A stretch of 64,000 nt of DNA from Phyto melanocephala (Eukaryota > Arthropoda > Insecta > Diptera > Rhinophoridae), in the NCBI GenBank assembly GCA_941918925.1, contig OW799237.1, positions 113,936,515-114,000,514 on the forward strand, written 5' to 3'. Made by a program: the position numbers and the translations under genes. A model generated the notes under the pieces. It was not told the origin of the DNA. It worked only from the letters and a program-made list of their open reading frames with translations, and searched no databases. Of the stretch, positions 37,301 to 47,812 are shown one piece after another (position 1 is the first letter of the stretch; each line of letters starts with the position of its first letter).

Positions 37301-40300
37301 ATATTATATTACTGCCAATAAACCCCACATTGTAGAGAGTTGAAAAGGAAACACTATTAATTACTATATTTGTACCGCATAATTAAAATTTATCATGGAC
37401 GCCATCTTGGATTTTATTTTTTATTTTTACTGTATTGTATCTCTTTCATTTGCAATAAATATTGTGAGGAGTTAAATGTACTAAATTTAAATTGACTTTA
37501 TTCAACCATATATCCGCCACTTTGTTTTGGAGGCCATTTTGAATTTTAAATTTTTAATATTTTTATGCGTTCTACAAGTCAAGCAAGTTGAGAGCAATAT
37601 AAAGAGGGTTAAAGGTAGTACATTTTAAATTACTTAATTTCATCTACAAATAAATTTTATTTATGAAATTTTTAAAATACCGATGTAGTTGCATTTTAAT
37701 GCTTATATCTCAATAAGTTTTAAGCCGGTTTTCTTATATTTCTTTGGAACATTTTTCAAGGCTACGACGTGCCATTCAGTGTCACAATTGTGTTTAAAAA
37801 TTTTTAGGAACTTGTTATATTAAAAATACAGTATTTATCAAACTTGTAGAGCATTTTACAAGTAAATTATTTTAAAGACTATTTATCAAACTTTATTTTC
37901 CAATTGTTTAATAAGTTTTGTTATATAAATTGACATTGACGATTTGTCGCCGATTTATAAAAAATTTGATACGAATAATCCTAGAAGAATGCCATAAACA
38001 TAAATAGTAACAGGCATGTCTATTAATTTTCCGAGAGCTGAAGAATTTTAATTTGTGTAATTAAAAGTTGCTTTTAAGATGATGCTGAGCAGATGATGGC
38101 TTAATTATATTGGTTTGGTTTGATACTACATACTGGTATGTTGATTGGCATATTGACAAAAGAACAGATAGACATTGCTTATTTGACTTCTCTAGTAATA
38201 AGGTTTCTGAAAATATATGCTTTATAGGGTCGGAAACAAATATTTTTACAAATGGTTGACAAGGCTAAATATGTATAGCCTTGGTATATGTAAAAGATAA
38301 ATCTTTATTATAAAAATACTCTTTCACCACATACGTATATCCAAACAATTCTACAACTTACCTGTCAATATGACTGCATGATCGAACCGCAATCCAGTGT
38401 GCTCTGAGGGATTCAAATCGTTTTGCCATTTACAGAAGTTACTCAAATATATATCAATATCACTTGATCTTCTCAATTCGGGTGGGTCTTTTTCCAAAAT
38501 TTCCAAACGTTTTAATACAAAATTCACCCTTTTACCCAAGGACGGATGATGATACAACAACTGAACACCATTTATCATGGCCAATACGAAACGTATTAGA
38601 TGAGAACTGGTGTCTTTGGGAAAATTTTTGCCCATATGCTTGTACAAGTCGATGTCGACAAAAATCGCTGTTTCAATGTATAAAACATCTGGTATATAAG
38701 AATACTGGCTGGCAGAGTGTATATAACGTTTATGACGCTTGTAATGGCGAGATTCTTCTCGATATTTATGGTGATGTTTGTGATCAGCAGCAGCTGATGA
38801 TGACCTTAGATTGTGATGGTGTTGTTTATGGTGATGGTTGTTGTGATTATGATGATGTCTAGGCTTAAAGCGTAAATTTAAGGGTAATTGATGTTGATGT
38901 TGCTTAGCTATGTGATGTGAGTTGTGCTGCCTTTCATTCTCAATATTTCTAGTCGATCTTAAGGTGGCGAAATCTTCACTAGAGGGCAGTTCTAGGTTAA
39001 AATTATTGAATTCTTCCTCATATGGTTCAAATTGTATATTTTCATCCAATAGCGTAGAGTTACGCCATGAAGTATCGAAGATTTCCCTTTCTGATTCCAA
39101 TATTATATGGGACTTATTGCCAAATCTTTTGGGCAGAGGATGTATAACGAAATCTGTATTATTATGATGGAAAACACCTCGCTAAAATTAAAATTCATTA
39201 ACTGTATTCACAACTTTATTTCCTTCTATATGCAACCTACCACATTTTCCTCATCACAAAAGTCAAGTGCTGAGTTTTCGCTGCGATAGAAACACTTCTC
39301 CAATCTCGTTACTAATTTATGAGAATTTTCAATCAATTGAGATGAATTTGCGTAGCGTCGTATAAACACAAACGAATCGTCAATTAATTTTGGTGTTTGC
39401 TGCAATTTCAAATTGACCAAGTGTCCGTTATCTGCGATGAAGACAAAATTTAAATTAAAATTTCATTAGAGCGGAGCATTTGAAAATACATTTTTTACTA
39501 TAAATGAATGAGTGGTTGATTGGTCGGTTAGTTTAGCATTTAGTTGGTTGCATTCATTTAAGATGCAAATGTTATTGAAATGCATTGACCGCAAAGATAT
39601 TTTTTTTTCTTTCTATGAAATATTAATTTCCAACTTAATAGAAAAATTCAGAGATTTTAAGAGATGTTATGAAGGTACTAGAGCGTATTTTTGATTTATG
39701 TCATTGTTGTTATTGTATTTTATTTTTGTATTTTATACTAGTTGAACCCGGCTCGCATTGCTGTCCTAAACAATATGTTTGTATTGTATTATTTTTAAGA
39801 TAAATTTAAATATTGTAGTTAGTGGAAATTAACAGTGTTAAGTAGTCAGTGAAATTAAAATTTAAATATGGTAAATTTTTTTAGCAAACTATTTGAGTTT
39901 CGCAAGACAGACAAAAAAACAGAAAGAAAATAAACTAAAAAATAAAAATTATTAAAAAAATATGTCATGTACAGATACATATTTTTACAAACTTATCTAA
40001 TAATACTCTTCTCCATTATGTACCTAGGTGTAATAACTACATCGTAGCGTAACCTGGATTTTGTATTAAATGTTATACGACAATTTGCTTAATTACTTCC
40101 GATGCCATGTTTAATGTTGAATTCTTACAAAGTTAACTAAACTCTGCTTGTTATATATGAAATGATACCCATATTGATAGGGTTAAGATATCTGCCATTT
40201 TGTTTCAGATGCCATCTTGAGTTTGATGCGAATATGATGCGGGGTTGAAGGGGTCATTGTTTGCTTTTCACTTGATACCAATATTGAGTGGGTTAATTGG

Positions 40301-43300
40301 GTTACATTTTTAGCTATTAGATTTGATCAATATGAAAGGTGTGCAAATTTGAGACATCATTTTCTTTTTAATAGAAAAGATTTTTTTTTTTTTTGAGATG
40401 TTAAAAATATTTTCATGACAGCTGCATCTTTTTACAAATAGGTTAAAAATTAAAAATAATATCTGTTAAGCGAAAACGAGAGTTAGACTTTTATACACAA
40501 ATGAATAAAATTAATGTCAATTGTTGATTTCTTCTCGATAATATTGTTTTTAAACTCTTGGACTGTTGTGGAATTATTGCTACACACTTTTGATTTTATT
40601 AACCCCACAATAAAATAGTTTAATGATGTCAAATCGCACGATCTTGGCGGCCAATTCACTTGTCCTTTTAAAAAATTCATTTTTTTTTCTTGATATGTGG
40701 CAACTGACACCATCTTGTTGAAACCATATACGTCCAAATCCACCTCAAAAGACTTTGGATCATCTCTCTATAACAATTTGCATTGATCTTCGATACTTCA
40801 AATTTGTAAACCCTTTAATTTGGTGCTTATATACAATTACTTTCTAACTGATTTGTTAATTCTTCTCAGCAATAATTTTTGAGGTGTCATAAAGGTGTCC
40901 AACAATTTATAGGGAGCTTTAGTAACTTAATATATTTTAAAAAATTAAATATTTTAAAATTATTTTTTCCTATAACATTGCTGAATAGTGACTGATTTTT
41001 CCAAAATGTACCAATACCCATAAAGGTATATCATACCTATTAATAAAAGCGAAAGTGTCTGTAGGTTATTTTAGAGCTGAAACATTTTAATTTTTGTTGT
41101 AAAAATATAAGAAAAAAGAGAGGCAGTCGTGTTTATTTGCTCGTATCACAGAAAGTTTCAAATTATTTCTGCTAGACGAATGACATATATTTTTTTAGCA
41201 AATTATTTCAAATATACCCAAAAGATTGATACCCCACGATAAACGCATTGTACAACTGTCAAAAAATTTATATCTCATGGGGTAAAAAATTAATATTGTA
41301 GAAATTGCAAGCGGAACGAGAAAGAAGAATGACATCACAGGAGAATGGTGTAAATATGTTTAATAGTAAATCCTTTTATTTAAAATAAATTGCTATCGAA
41401 TTAAGAAAATATGTATGTAACTGTATCAGTTTAAATCATTTTTTTAGCTCCTAGACACCCAAGCCCTATTCATTGCCCCTTAATTATAGCTGTATTTAAA
41501 TTAATTTTACCATTAAAATAAACAAATGCATTTCAAATATATACCTCGGCAAAAAAGAATATCTGCTCAAGGCGAATTTTCAACTATATTGAACAACTTT
41601 ACAGTTTTAGTGACAGTGCAAAAACTTATTGCTTATATTTTTTTTTACCGAAGAATATCATTTGGAATAATAAGTTATTTAAACCCTTAATATAATAATA
41701 TATCCAACAACCGATAACCTTTTTATTTTGAAGGAAATTAATTTTAAAAAATTATAAAAAAAATTTCCTGGAAAACTATAAAATTAAACATAAGCAGTTT
41801 TTACTTATTGCCACAGATATAAATGTGTTATGGTCTATATAATGGTGTCAATATGTATTTATATATTGAAAACATTTTTAATATAATTATATTTTTATGA
41901 AATCTACGAATTCTTATGTCGAATTAATCTTCAAAAAATTTGCTTTTTTTATATCGAACACGGTCCCATTATGCACAGTTACAGAAACTAAACGTCAGCA
42001 ATTTTAATTTTTAAACTTGAAAATAATTCAATGCTGCTTAATTATTTACAACTGCTAAGAAAAAAAGCGGCACAAACACTTATTTACAAACAATATAAAT
42101 GTTCTGGCCCACAACAAAAATAAAAAGAGGTCAAAAAGTTAAAAACATACTTCAACGAAAAAAAGTAGTTGTACAACAATAAAACAATAAAAACAAAAAT
42201 TAAAAGTACTTACATACATACATATAAACAAAAAAAGTATTGTGCATTTTCACTCAAATATGAATAGATGAATGAAACTCACACATACATACGTAAATAT
42301 GTTTGTATACGTACCTTTGATTTGCACTGATACTGTTGGTATTATTGGGGCGCCACCTTGACGGTTTGGTGGTGTTGTTGCCGTACGTGATGATGTAGAT
42401 GCTACGTTGTTCGATCTCTTAAAACGTTGTACGTTTGCATGAGAGCTACTTTTAAATCTTTTATGGTGGGCCACCAACTCGTCAGCAGCAAAAACATTTT
42501 CGTGCTTGTAACTTTTTTCATCAGCAACATTTTCCGCTGTTACCTCAGCTACCTTGTCAGCTGTTCGAAACTTCAGATGCACCAATCTAATTGAACGTTC
42601 TAAAGAAATAAAAAAAAAAAAAAAACAAATGTGTTAAGCAGTAGTATTAAATGGAAAAATAAACAATTGAAAGGAAATAAATAAGGGTTCATAGTAAATC
42701 TTTTGATGTTATTTTCTTGTTCGTGCACATTGATTTGCTATAAAATAAATTAGTTAAGGTTAAACACATTTTGTATTATGTGGTCTGGTTTTGTCGTCTC
42801 TCATATCTTTTGGGCCATATTGTAGTGGTTTTATGCCTGAGAAGCAAACGTTTGATGCAATTGTGTATTTTTGCAAAAAAAAATAAAAGAAAACTGTTCT
42901 GCTCAGTGGCAAACTTTGATGGCAATTTAGATAATACAAGATTTTACAATTTAATTCAAGTTTACCATAATTTTGTACTTAAAAATTATTAATTAAATTT
43001 AATTAACTTTAATGTTTACTTATTGCGGTTTTGCCAACATTTTTTGATTTGACTTGATTGATTGATCCACTGATTCGTTTTGTTTTTATTCGGTTAATTT
43101 ATTCTAATAATTAACCAAGTATTTTACACGTAATTCAATATTTGCGGTGTGTTGTAACATCAACTTCAATTGCAAAATATAAAGTGAAAATCAAAAAAAA
43201 AACTTTGCTGTTTGAAAGTAGCACAAATCAAGTTTTCATAAAAGTCGTCTTAAGAATAAAATTAAGTAATATTTTTGTGTTAATTACACTCTAAAATATT

Positions 43301-46300
43301 TAATTCAAATTAAGCACCATAGCAAGGAATGTTTATAAAGTATGTATGTATAAACAATGAAAAACCAACAGATGTTTTCTTTTATATATTTTTCTGCATA
43401 TTTCAAAGAATTTTTACGGTTTTTTAATATTTATTTAAAAAAAATTATTTTATTATGTATGGTTTTCGTAAAAACGCTTTAAACCAACTGCAACTGCTAA
43501 ATATTAATTGTTGACTAAAATTATGAAAAAAATAAGTCTGGTAGTTGCAGGCAAAAAAAGTTGACACCACTGGCAATGCTGAGTTTTATTATAAAAAAAA
43601 CCAATCGGCTGATTGACTATGACTACCTGAGGCCGAATTACGGCATTCGATCGTGATCGAAATTTGAAAATTCTTATTAGAATCTCTATACCTAAAGAAC
43701 AGCCTACTCGATCGTTCGAGTAAAATTTCGATCGTGATCAAATGCCGTAATTCGGCCCCTGGCCTGACAAAAGTTGTGCTTTATTTTCTAATATTTAGAA
43801 TACCCGCTTCGGAAAATTACTCAACGTCGAAAGCATTAAGCTATATTTACACGATTGAAAATTATACCTTAAAAATATGTCTCTAAATAGAGTAATCAAA
43901 TATTTATCATGTAAGAGCAACCGGTTTTTAAATAATTAGAAAAAAAAAACAATTTTTAAAAAACCTTTTTTTTTATTTAACGGGTTTATTAATACAAAAA
44001 TAAAAAAAAAAACATTAATTAGTTTAACAAAATTGAGAAAATTTAAGAAACTACAACACAGGGTGGTCAAACCAAAACGCACAATGTTTACTGTAAATAA
44101 AACAACAAGTTTTCAGAGAATAATCTTAATTTTTTTATTATGATAAATGCATCCATATTTTCAATAACACTGACACATAATTTAGGTTCAATATCGTTAA
44201 TGTGGCGAATTAAGTCTTTCATCCCTTAGCTCTTCAATTGTTCTTGGCGAATGAACACTTTTTCAAATAAGAAAGATGTCTAACGGTGTCAAATCTCATG
44301 ATCGTGGTGGTTAATTAATATCGCCACTACGCACACTGACGCCATTTGAGTTCTTTCGTTGCAAAAATCATAAGTTTTGAGATACGAGATAATCAAAAAT
44401 TTAAAAAACACATCACAGATAACTATCAACCTATGAAATGATAGTTCTTAAACTGTCTTAAACTGTTGCAATTTTTGAAGCATATTCTCCTTATTTTTAT
44501 TGAATCAACATTTTCGTTGCAGTTTAAAATATTCAAGATAATTCCCAATTTCTGAACGATTTGATTGTTTATTCCAGTGATTCGAGTTACAGCCTCATCG
44601 TTTTCAAAAAAAAAAAGACTCCTCGAAGTGTTTTTATCATTTGAGTTGTCATATCTGTACTTGGGGCAGTCTACTTTTCCGCTTCCTGTATTCGATTCTT
44701 TCTGATCCTTTCCTTATATTTGTTAGATGTATTTCCTTCAAAGTGTTCTCCATCTACGCCTTTTTTAACAAGAACTTATTCTTACGTACAATGGTGAGAT
44801 TCCATATTCATAATTCCCTTCGTTAGTGGAATCGTTTAAATTGTCGAAGTTCTTTTGTGTCTTTTTGCAAATTTGGACAAACTTGACGTGATATAAAACG
44901 ACCATTGAATTTCTCGCGCAAAAGAGCCACTATTTGAACTGCATATCGTCAAGATCCATATCCGTAATTTCTGTCTACAATAAGTCCATTATCATCTCGC
45001 GATAACGAACACCATTCACGATAATTGCTTGTCCGACCTCATTTTTAAAAAAATACGGCAAAATACAGCATCAAATAGTCACTTTTTGTGAATGTATCGG
45101 CTGTTCAACAATCTCTCTAGGATTCGTATTTACCCAAATGCGGTAATTCTGCTTGTTACCGAAGTAAAAATGCGACTCTTTGCTGAAGACGATTTTTTTT
45201 GTTAAGTCATCATTACTTCTGTCTGTTTAACCAAACATTCGGCTTATTGAACACGCTTCAAATGGTCAGTAGGCTTGAGCTCTTCAGACAATTGAACCTT
45301 GTAAGCATATAAATTCAAGTCTTCATTCCAACTTTGCTTCAGCGAAGCTTGTGAGATGTTCAATTGTTGGACACAATGACGACTTGAGGTTGACAGGTTT
45401 TCTGCCACATTATCACGAACAACAGCAATGTTGACCGTAGTACGAACTGGGCAAGCATTCACCAGGTTGCTGGAATTTGCGTAATTTGGACAAATGTATC
45501 GATTGTGGACGCATTTGGGCGATTATGCTGATCAAAAAAATTACGAAGTGCACGAAATAAAGTTGGGCAAAAACTTGACGCTAAGGTGTGACTTACAATT
45601 AATATTGTGCATTATTGTTGGACCACCCTTTATCATGACTACATTTTGCTTTCATTTTAAACAATCTTTTGTTTTTAGTTTTTGCTCAATATTTACACAT
45701 TAATTGGATTTTTTTATTTCTATGTGCAATATTTATGTATATATTAAGAGTATTTTATTTTTTAATTTTAAAAACAAGAAGAAGAGGCAACGTTACATAA
45801 TTAGCTTACAAAAATGTTTGTTAATAAAAATTTCTTTTCGTGAGCACATAAGTTCTGAAAAAACCTAAAGGAAAATTATACGCAAAGAAAAGATTATTGC
45901 AATAACTTTAATTGCAAATAAGATGTAAATACGTATAGACGCAACAATTAATTATAGTGCAGTGATACTCTCAACTAATCGTAGCGCAATGTCCGGCTTA
46001 AATTTTAAAGAAATAAGTGTACATATTACTAGATGCAATTCTTCTAGTATATTCTGTAGTGGCCTTGGTTGCAAAAACTGTTTCATTAAGATAAAAATTT
46101 ATAAAATGAAAATCACTGTTTTTATCGATTTATTATTAATAATAAAAACAAAATAAATCATATTCTTTGCTGAAATCTCGTAAATGTTATTTTTAGCCAA
46201 AAATATTCTTATTCTTATTCATTACTTTTATTTGTCTACTAATCAATTGTACTTAAATTAGTGTGCTCATTCAGCAAAATATGTTCGAGTATTGGAAATG

Positions 46301-46561
46301 CTAGAATTAAGAGCTAGATGTCAGCTTTTAATAAAAATTTTGCAAAGATATCTGGTGTTGTGAATCTGCCTGAAATGCAAAATCAATTTCAAATAAACTA
46401 TGTTTACATACATTTTGTGAACTAAATATCTTATATAACTAGCACTAAAATACGAATTTCAATATAAAGGTTTTAAGTATTTACTTACTTTTTCTCGATT
46501 TACCAAATATTAAATCTCTTTCATGGTCTTCCAAATGGTCTAATAAATTATGTTCATTAAT
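31282..46561 (-). CDS. ADAMTS-family secreted metalloprotease, 12 exons, 5' end missing
   Basis: Zinc endopeptidase of the ADAMTS (reprolysin) family, expected to be secreted and to cleave extracellular-matrix or signalling proteins. Exons on the minus strand, in transcript order: 46561-46489, 42599-42315, 39431-39241, 39181-38362, 35953-35794, 35721-35593, 35539-35290, 35227-35081, 34829-34103, 34040-33745, 31907-31427, 31352-31282. They join in frame (3630 nt, 1209 residues plus stop) and every intron has GT and AG ends. Visible residues: prodomain 1-335 with His-rich 272-330 and RHKR (332-335, furin type); catalytic domain about 345-552 with zinc His505, 509 and 515 and Met-turn Met529; disintegrin-like module 553-685; TSP1 with Cys-rich unit 686-870; polar linker; second TSP1-like and Cys-rich unit about 990-1130; tail to 1209. 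There is no long TSP1 array and no PLAC domain was recognised, so it is not the AdamTS-A type. Fly stall or AdamTS-B are the likely counterparts, but I cannot choose between them. The N-terminal signal-peptide exon is absent. Confidence 0.93.
31427..31907 (-). CDS. ADAMTS exon, second Cys-rich unit
   Basis: 481 nt, residues 1027-1186. It starts PCERLQSTTEFADHTCTRYK. GLSGHGTQIA, DRSCRVGCQDE, FPLGTKCSN and RYCVQGKCLEFG follow the ADAMTS Cys-rich order (C..C, G..C, YCv.GkC). A basic stretch (FRSRRSLRKHKMQQHLRKKR) and a helical tail (LTQEFINNIVNSIIKFEE) end the exon. The donor is GTATGTAT. If read through, the intron gives a false 10-residue end and a stop, but the splice to the last exon keeps the frame. 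Confidence 0.9.
32800..33240 (-). pseudogene. Mariner-like transposase relic in an ADAMTS intron
   Basis: Minus strand reads FREGSPKSVVVPKNIDAV, then MILQDRHITYRKIKTTLSIS and SILHEQLAVKK, the N-terminal HTH region of mariner transposase. Further on, in shifted frames, MLKKYDRNASKH and EESWILAY (first catalytic Asp region changed to Glu-Glu-Ser). It lies in the intron between 33744 and 31908 of the ADAMTS, in the same orientation. Confidence 0.78.
33745..34040 (-). CDS. ADAMTS exon, linker and second TSP1-like repeat
   Basis: 296 nt, residues 928-1026. After a polar linker (VALRPYHEQFSHDN) comes SGDWIVKSGCHSSCMAKSRG and IKNIQLCTHSVR, a degenerate TSP1 repeat that keeps Trp, the C..SC pair and a late Cys. 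The acceptor is AATTTCAG and the donor is GTAAGTTG, in phase with the next exon. The 1.8-kb intron after it contains a mariner relic. Confidence 0.88.
34103..34829 (-). CDS. ADAMTS exon, first TSP1 and Cys-rich unit plus linker
   Basis: 727 nt, residues 686-927. It opens PSSSWSEWSEPGDCDSNCLY. WSEW is the C-mannosylation-type WxxW of a TSP1 repeat; RKCVDYKRRCIGRNSKFETC is its Cys-rich end. The Cys-rich module follows: FAKQVCERAQKF, ESCKIYCKTKGNG, YPDGTTCRS, YCIHGRCEKFSC. The exon closes with an Asn/Tyr/Arg-rich low-complexity linker (YRNNINNNYYENDRGG) likely to be disordered. The donor is GTAGATAT. Confidence 0.9.
35081..35227 (-). CDS. ADAMTS exon, end of disintegrin-like module
   Basis: 147 nt, residues 637-685, phase 0 at both ends. 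It begins WCRSGFCVAKRPEA, completing the CG..WC..G.CV motif that ends the disintegrin-like module, then runs into a polar spacer ending LLHEYQK just before the first TSP1 exon. The donor is GTAAATAA. Confidence 0.92.
35290..35539 (-). CDS. ADAMTS exon, disintegrin-like module
   Basis: 250 nt, residues 553-636. It reads LEQAKCLFNVGEF, then LPGERFDANHQCMLKYG, ICRDLHCQRD and ALEGTSCGDNN. This is the ADAMTS disintegrin-like pattern (LPG..YdanqQC...G, C..lwC, ..a.GT.CG...WC). There is no RGD-type loop, as is usual in ADAMTS. Phase forces the donor at GTGGGT directly after CGDNN; the other GT eight bases on would break the join. Confidence 0.92.
35593..35721 (-). CDS. ADAMTS exon, third zinc His and Met-turn
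   Basis: 129 nt, residues 510-552. It completes HEIGHNLGMRHD, with His515 as third zinc ligand and Asp516 the ADAMTS/adamalysin-typical residue. It continues TMEQSCDPTSHIMSP, where Met529 is the Met-turn, and ends WSQCSRDSLNKFLE, the usual end of the catalytic domain. The donor is GTGAGTTT. All catalytic residues are intact. Confidence 0.95.
35794..35953 (-). CDS. ADAMTS exon, catalytic core to HEIGH
   Basis: 160 nt, residues 457-509. It contains the family signature GLAPVAGMC and CTINEG, then VFVVAHEIGH, in which His505, Glu506 and His509 are the first two zinc ligands and the catalytic base. The codon after HEIGH is split (AA|T, Asn) by a 72-bp intron, so translating the genomic reading straight through wrongly gives Lys in place of Asn. 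The acceptor is TTTTTCAAG. Confidence 0.95.
36240..36374. mobile_element. Palindromic MITE family B, copy 3
   Basis: The best-preserved copy: CAGGGGCCAAATTACGGCAT at the left and ATGCCGTAATTTGGCCCCAG at the right, arms pairing for about 37 bp. It lies within the ADAMTS intron 38361-35954. Confidence 0.9.
36437..37110 (+). repeat. Repeat family A, near-complete copy
   Basis: Head AACAAGTAACAGTGCTATAT and TCGGCCGTACCGAATC; an A/T tract 36608-36738; GCTTATATCTCAGAAAATTA; CACACGAACAGACGGACAGA; end TATACCCTTGTGCACCACTG then GTGAAGGGTATA. In an ADAMTS intron, opposite to the gene's direction. Confidence 0.85.
37111..38300 (+). repeat. Repeat family A, older adjoining copy
   Basis: Begins directly after the preceding copy with AACAAATAAGAGTGCTATAT and TCGATTGTGCC. 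It ends with TTTCTGAAAATATATGCTTT then ATAGGGTCGGAAA. The middle is strongly diverged. Head-to-tail placement suggests nested or tandem insertion. Confidence 0.55.
38362..39181 (-). CDS. ADAMTS exon, prodomain end, furin site and start of catalytic domain
   Basis: 820 nt, residues 184-456. It starts RGVFHHNNTDFVIHPLPKRF and contains a His-rich run (about residues 272-330, with blocks such as HHHNHNNHHHKQHHH). The RHKR furin-type site at 332-335 is followed by the mature chain YIHSASQYSYIPDVLYIETA. The catalytic N-lobe includes the helix HLIRFVLAMINGVQLLYHHP, the edge strand region VNFVLKRLEILEKDP, and HAVILTG at the donor. The donor is GTAAGTTG. Confidence 0.92.
39241..39431 (-). CDS. ADAMTS exon, conserved prodomain segment
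   Basis: 191 nt, residues 120-183, reading DNGHLVNLKLQQTPKLIDDS and later LEKCFYRSENSALDFCDEEN. The Cys in ALDFCDEEN followed by the next exon's RGVFHH...FVIHPL matches the ADAMTS prodomain pattern in which a conserved Cys comes before the I-x-P-L segment. The acceptor is ATCGCAG and the donor is GTAGGT. A 59-bp intron separates it from the next exon. Confidence 0.88.
40480..40745 (-). pseudogene. Mariner-like transposase fragment in an ADAMTS intron
   Basis: The minus frame includes KGQVNWPPRSCDLTSLNYFI and then LIKSKVCSNNSTTVQEFKNN, the third-Asp block (N-W-P-P-R-S-C-D-L-T-P-L-D-Y-F) and the region after it. The first part, FNKMVSVATYQ, replaces WFQQDGATCHT. Only the end of the transposase survives. 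Confidence 0.82.
41105..41345 (+). repeat. Repeat family A, diverged internal copy
   Basis: GGCAGTCGTGTTTATTTGCTC, ATCACAGAAAGTTTC, GATTGATACCCCA, TCATGGGGTAAAAA and ATTGTAGAAATTGCAAGCGG match the family in order. The 5' and 3' limits are unclear. Confidence 0.55.
42315..42599 (-). CDS. ADAMTS exon, prodomain
   Basis: 285 nt, residues 25-119. It begins RSIRLVHLKFRTADKV after the split codon. The middle is Ser/Thr/Asn-rich with the basic patches HHKRF and FKRS, and the end is IIPTVSVQIK. The acceptor is TTTCTTTAG and the donor is GTACGTAT. Acceptor and donor phases (1 in, 1 out) match both neighbours. It resembles the poorly conserved N-terminal half of ADAMTS prodomains, so the assignment rests mainly on phase and position. 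Confidence 0.8.
43627..43763. mobile_element. Palindromic MITE family B, copy 4
   Basis: CTGAGGCCGAATTACGGCAT at the left and AAATGCCGTAATTCGGCCCC at the right. The change C-G-A-A-T-T is shared by both arms. Located in the first visible ADAMTS intron. Confidence 0.88.
44059..45630 (-). mobile_element. Mariner-like element with terminal inverted repeats, decayed
   Basis: Left end CAGGGTGGTCAAACCAAAAC pairs with right-end reverse complement AAGGGTGGTCCAACAATAAT; both continue GCACAAT. A TA follows the right end; the left one is mutated. Minus-strand transposase debris: SRHCVQQLNISQASLKQSW and YKVQLSEELKPTDHLKRVQ (linker), SKESHFYFG and NKQNYRIWVN (first Asp lost), ENEVGQAIIVNGVRYREMI-like text, then near 44300 DLTPLDIFLI. 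Length 1.57 kb, longer than the usual 1.3 kb. Many stops, inactive. In an ADAMTS intron. Confidence 0.82.
46489..46561 (-). CDS. ADAMTS exon (first visible), prodomain
   Basis: 73 nt encoding residues 1-24 of the visible protein, read INEHNLLDHLEDHERDLIFG and onward to KSRKK. The acceptor is a T-rich tract ending in CAG at 46562-46564, and the donor is GTAAGTAA. It starts in phase 0 and ends in phase 1, which fits the next exon exactly. It has no start codon or signal peptide, so at least one more exon lies further upstream. The following 3.9-kb intron holds a mariner relic and a palindromic MITE. Confidence 0.75.
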
Positions 46562-47518
46562 CTGAAAAGAAATCAAAGCAGCACTTAAATAATACAAATT
46601 TTATTAAAAACATTGGCTGAAAATATTCAATAAAATCAACTCTCAATGCTTGTACGATATGGCAGTAAGCACTGTACTGTGCGTACTTCAAAAATTGACA
46701 CTATTTTAATTAAGCCCAAGATAATATAGTCATACACGCACATATATACTACAACAAATGTCACTTTCACTTAAATATTTACGTCAAAATCTGAGAAAGC
46801 ACTACTCCAATTTCATTCAACACAAATTTTCTCCGTAAACCAATTAGTAAAAAAATTCACGACAGCACAAACAATAAAAAAATATGATAGAAATTGGACG
46901 GCTGGGAAATTTTTCTTTAAAATTTTTTACATAGAAAAACAGTTGAAATTTAAAGAAGAAATTTGTTGAAACAATGAAAAGAAGAAAATTTACATACCAA
47001 ACATTTTCCTACCTAATTCAGAGACATGTTAATTAAACTCTAAAGCTTTTTTAATTATGTGTATATGATTTAGTGAATTTTTACGAATATGAATTGAAAT
47101 AATAACAAAATATTTATGTAGTATATAAGGGTCTGCCTCTCTAACACCATGCCATGAGAAATGTAGAAAAGCTCACGCTTATGCGTAGTTAATTCAACCA
47201 TGCATAAATAAATCTACATGTTTTATTTATTGTTGCTTCAATGCATTTGCTTAAAACTAAATGGTTAGTGTTGCTACCTGATGTTAGTGGCATAAATAAT
47301 ACTCCCATCTGTCTACAACTCCACCTCTGTGGTAGCATATAATGTAAATTATTAGGTGGCTACACAACAATTGATTTTAGACAACAAATAAAAAAATTTG
47401 TTTAAATGTCAATACATTGTGATACAAAAAATATAATTTGAAAGTTTTTTGTACTCTTCATCTGTGTTGCCCAATATGTTTGTCCTACCGTTCTTAACTC
47501 CTCTAATATTAATTTATG

Positions 47519-47765
47519 ATCGCATATGGCATATATTTTCTGAAAGTTTATGAATAGAGGAGTTCGTCTGTTCGTTTTACCGTATGTTTATCTATCTGTC
47601 TGTCCGTGTGTTGGTTGATATCAACTTTTAAAAGCCCCACATGTTGCACGATCTGTATGTGAAATAAATCGTTTAAAAATACTTGATGATTAATCTCACT
47701 ATTGAAATTTAGCCCAAACGCCTTATAAATTTCCAAGATATGACTGCCTTTTTTCGCATATCGAT
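47519..47765 (-). repeat. Repeat family A, inverted partial copy
   Basis: Read on the minus strand: AAAAAAGGCAGTCATATCTT, AAATTTCAATAGTGAGATTA, TTGATATCAACCAACACACG, GACAGACAGATAGAT, and CTCCTCTATTCATAAACTTT then CAGAAAATATATG. Only the central and 3' parts are present. Confidence 0.7.
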
Positions 47766-47812
47766 GCCATAAAAACTAACATTTTTAGCTGTATGATCAT
47801 TTATAGACACGT

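Noticed and set aside
38464..38862. 132-residue plus-strand ORF
   Set aside because: Shadow of the ADAMTS exon on the other strand; Asp/Cys/Tyr-rich text is the complement of the His-rich codons.
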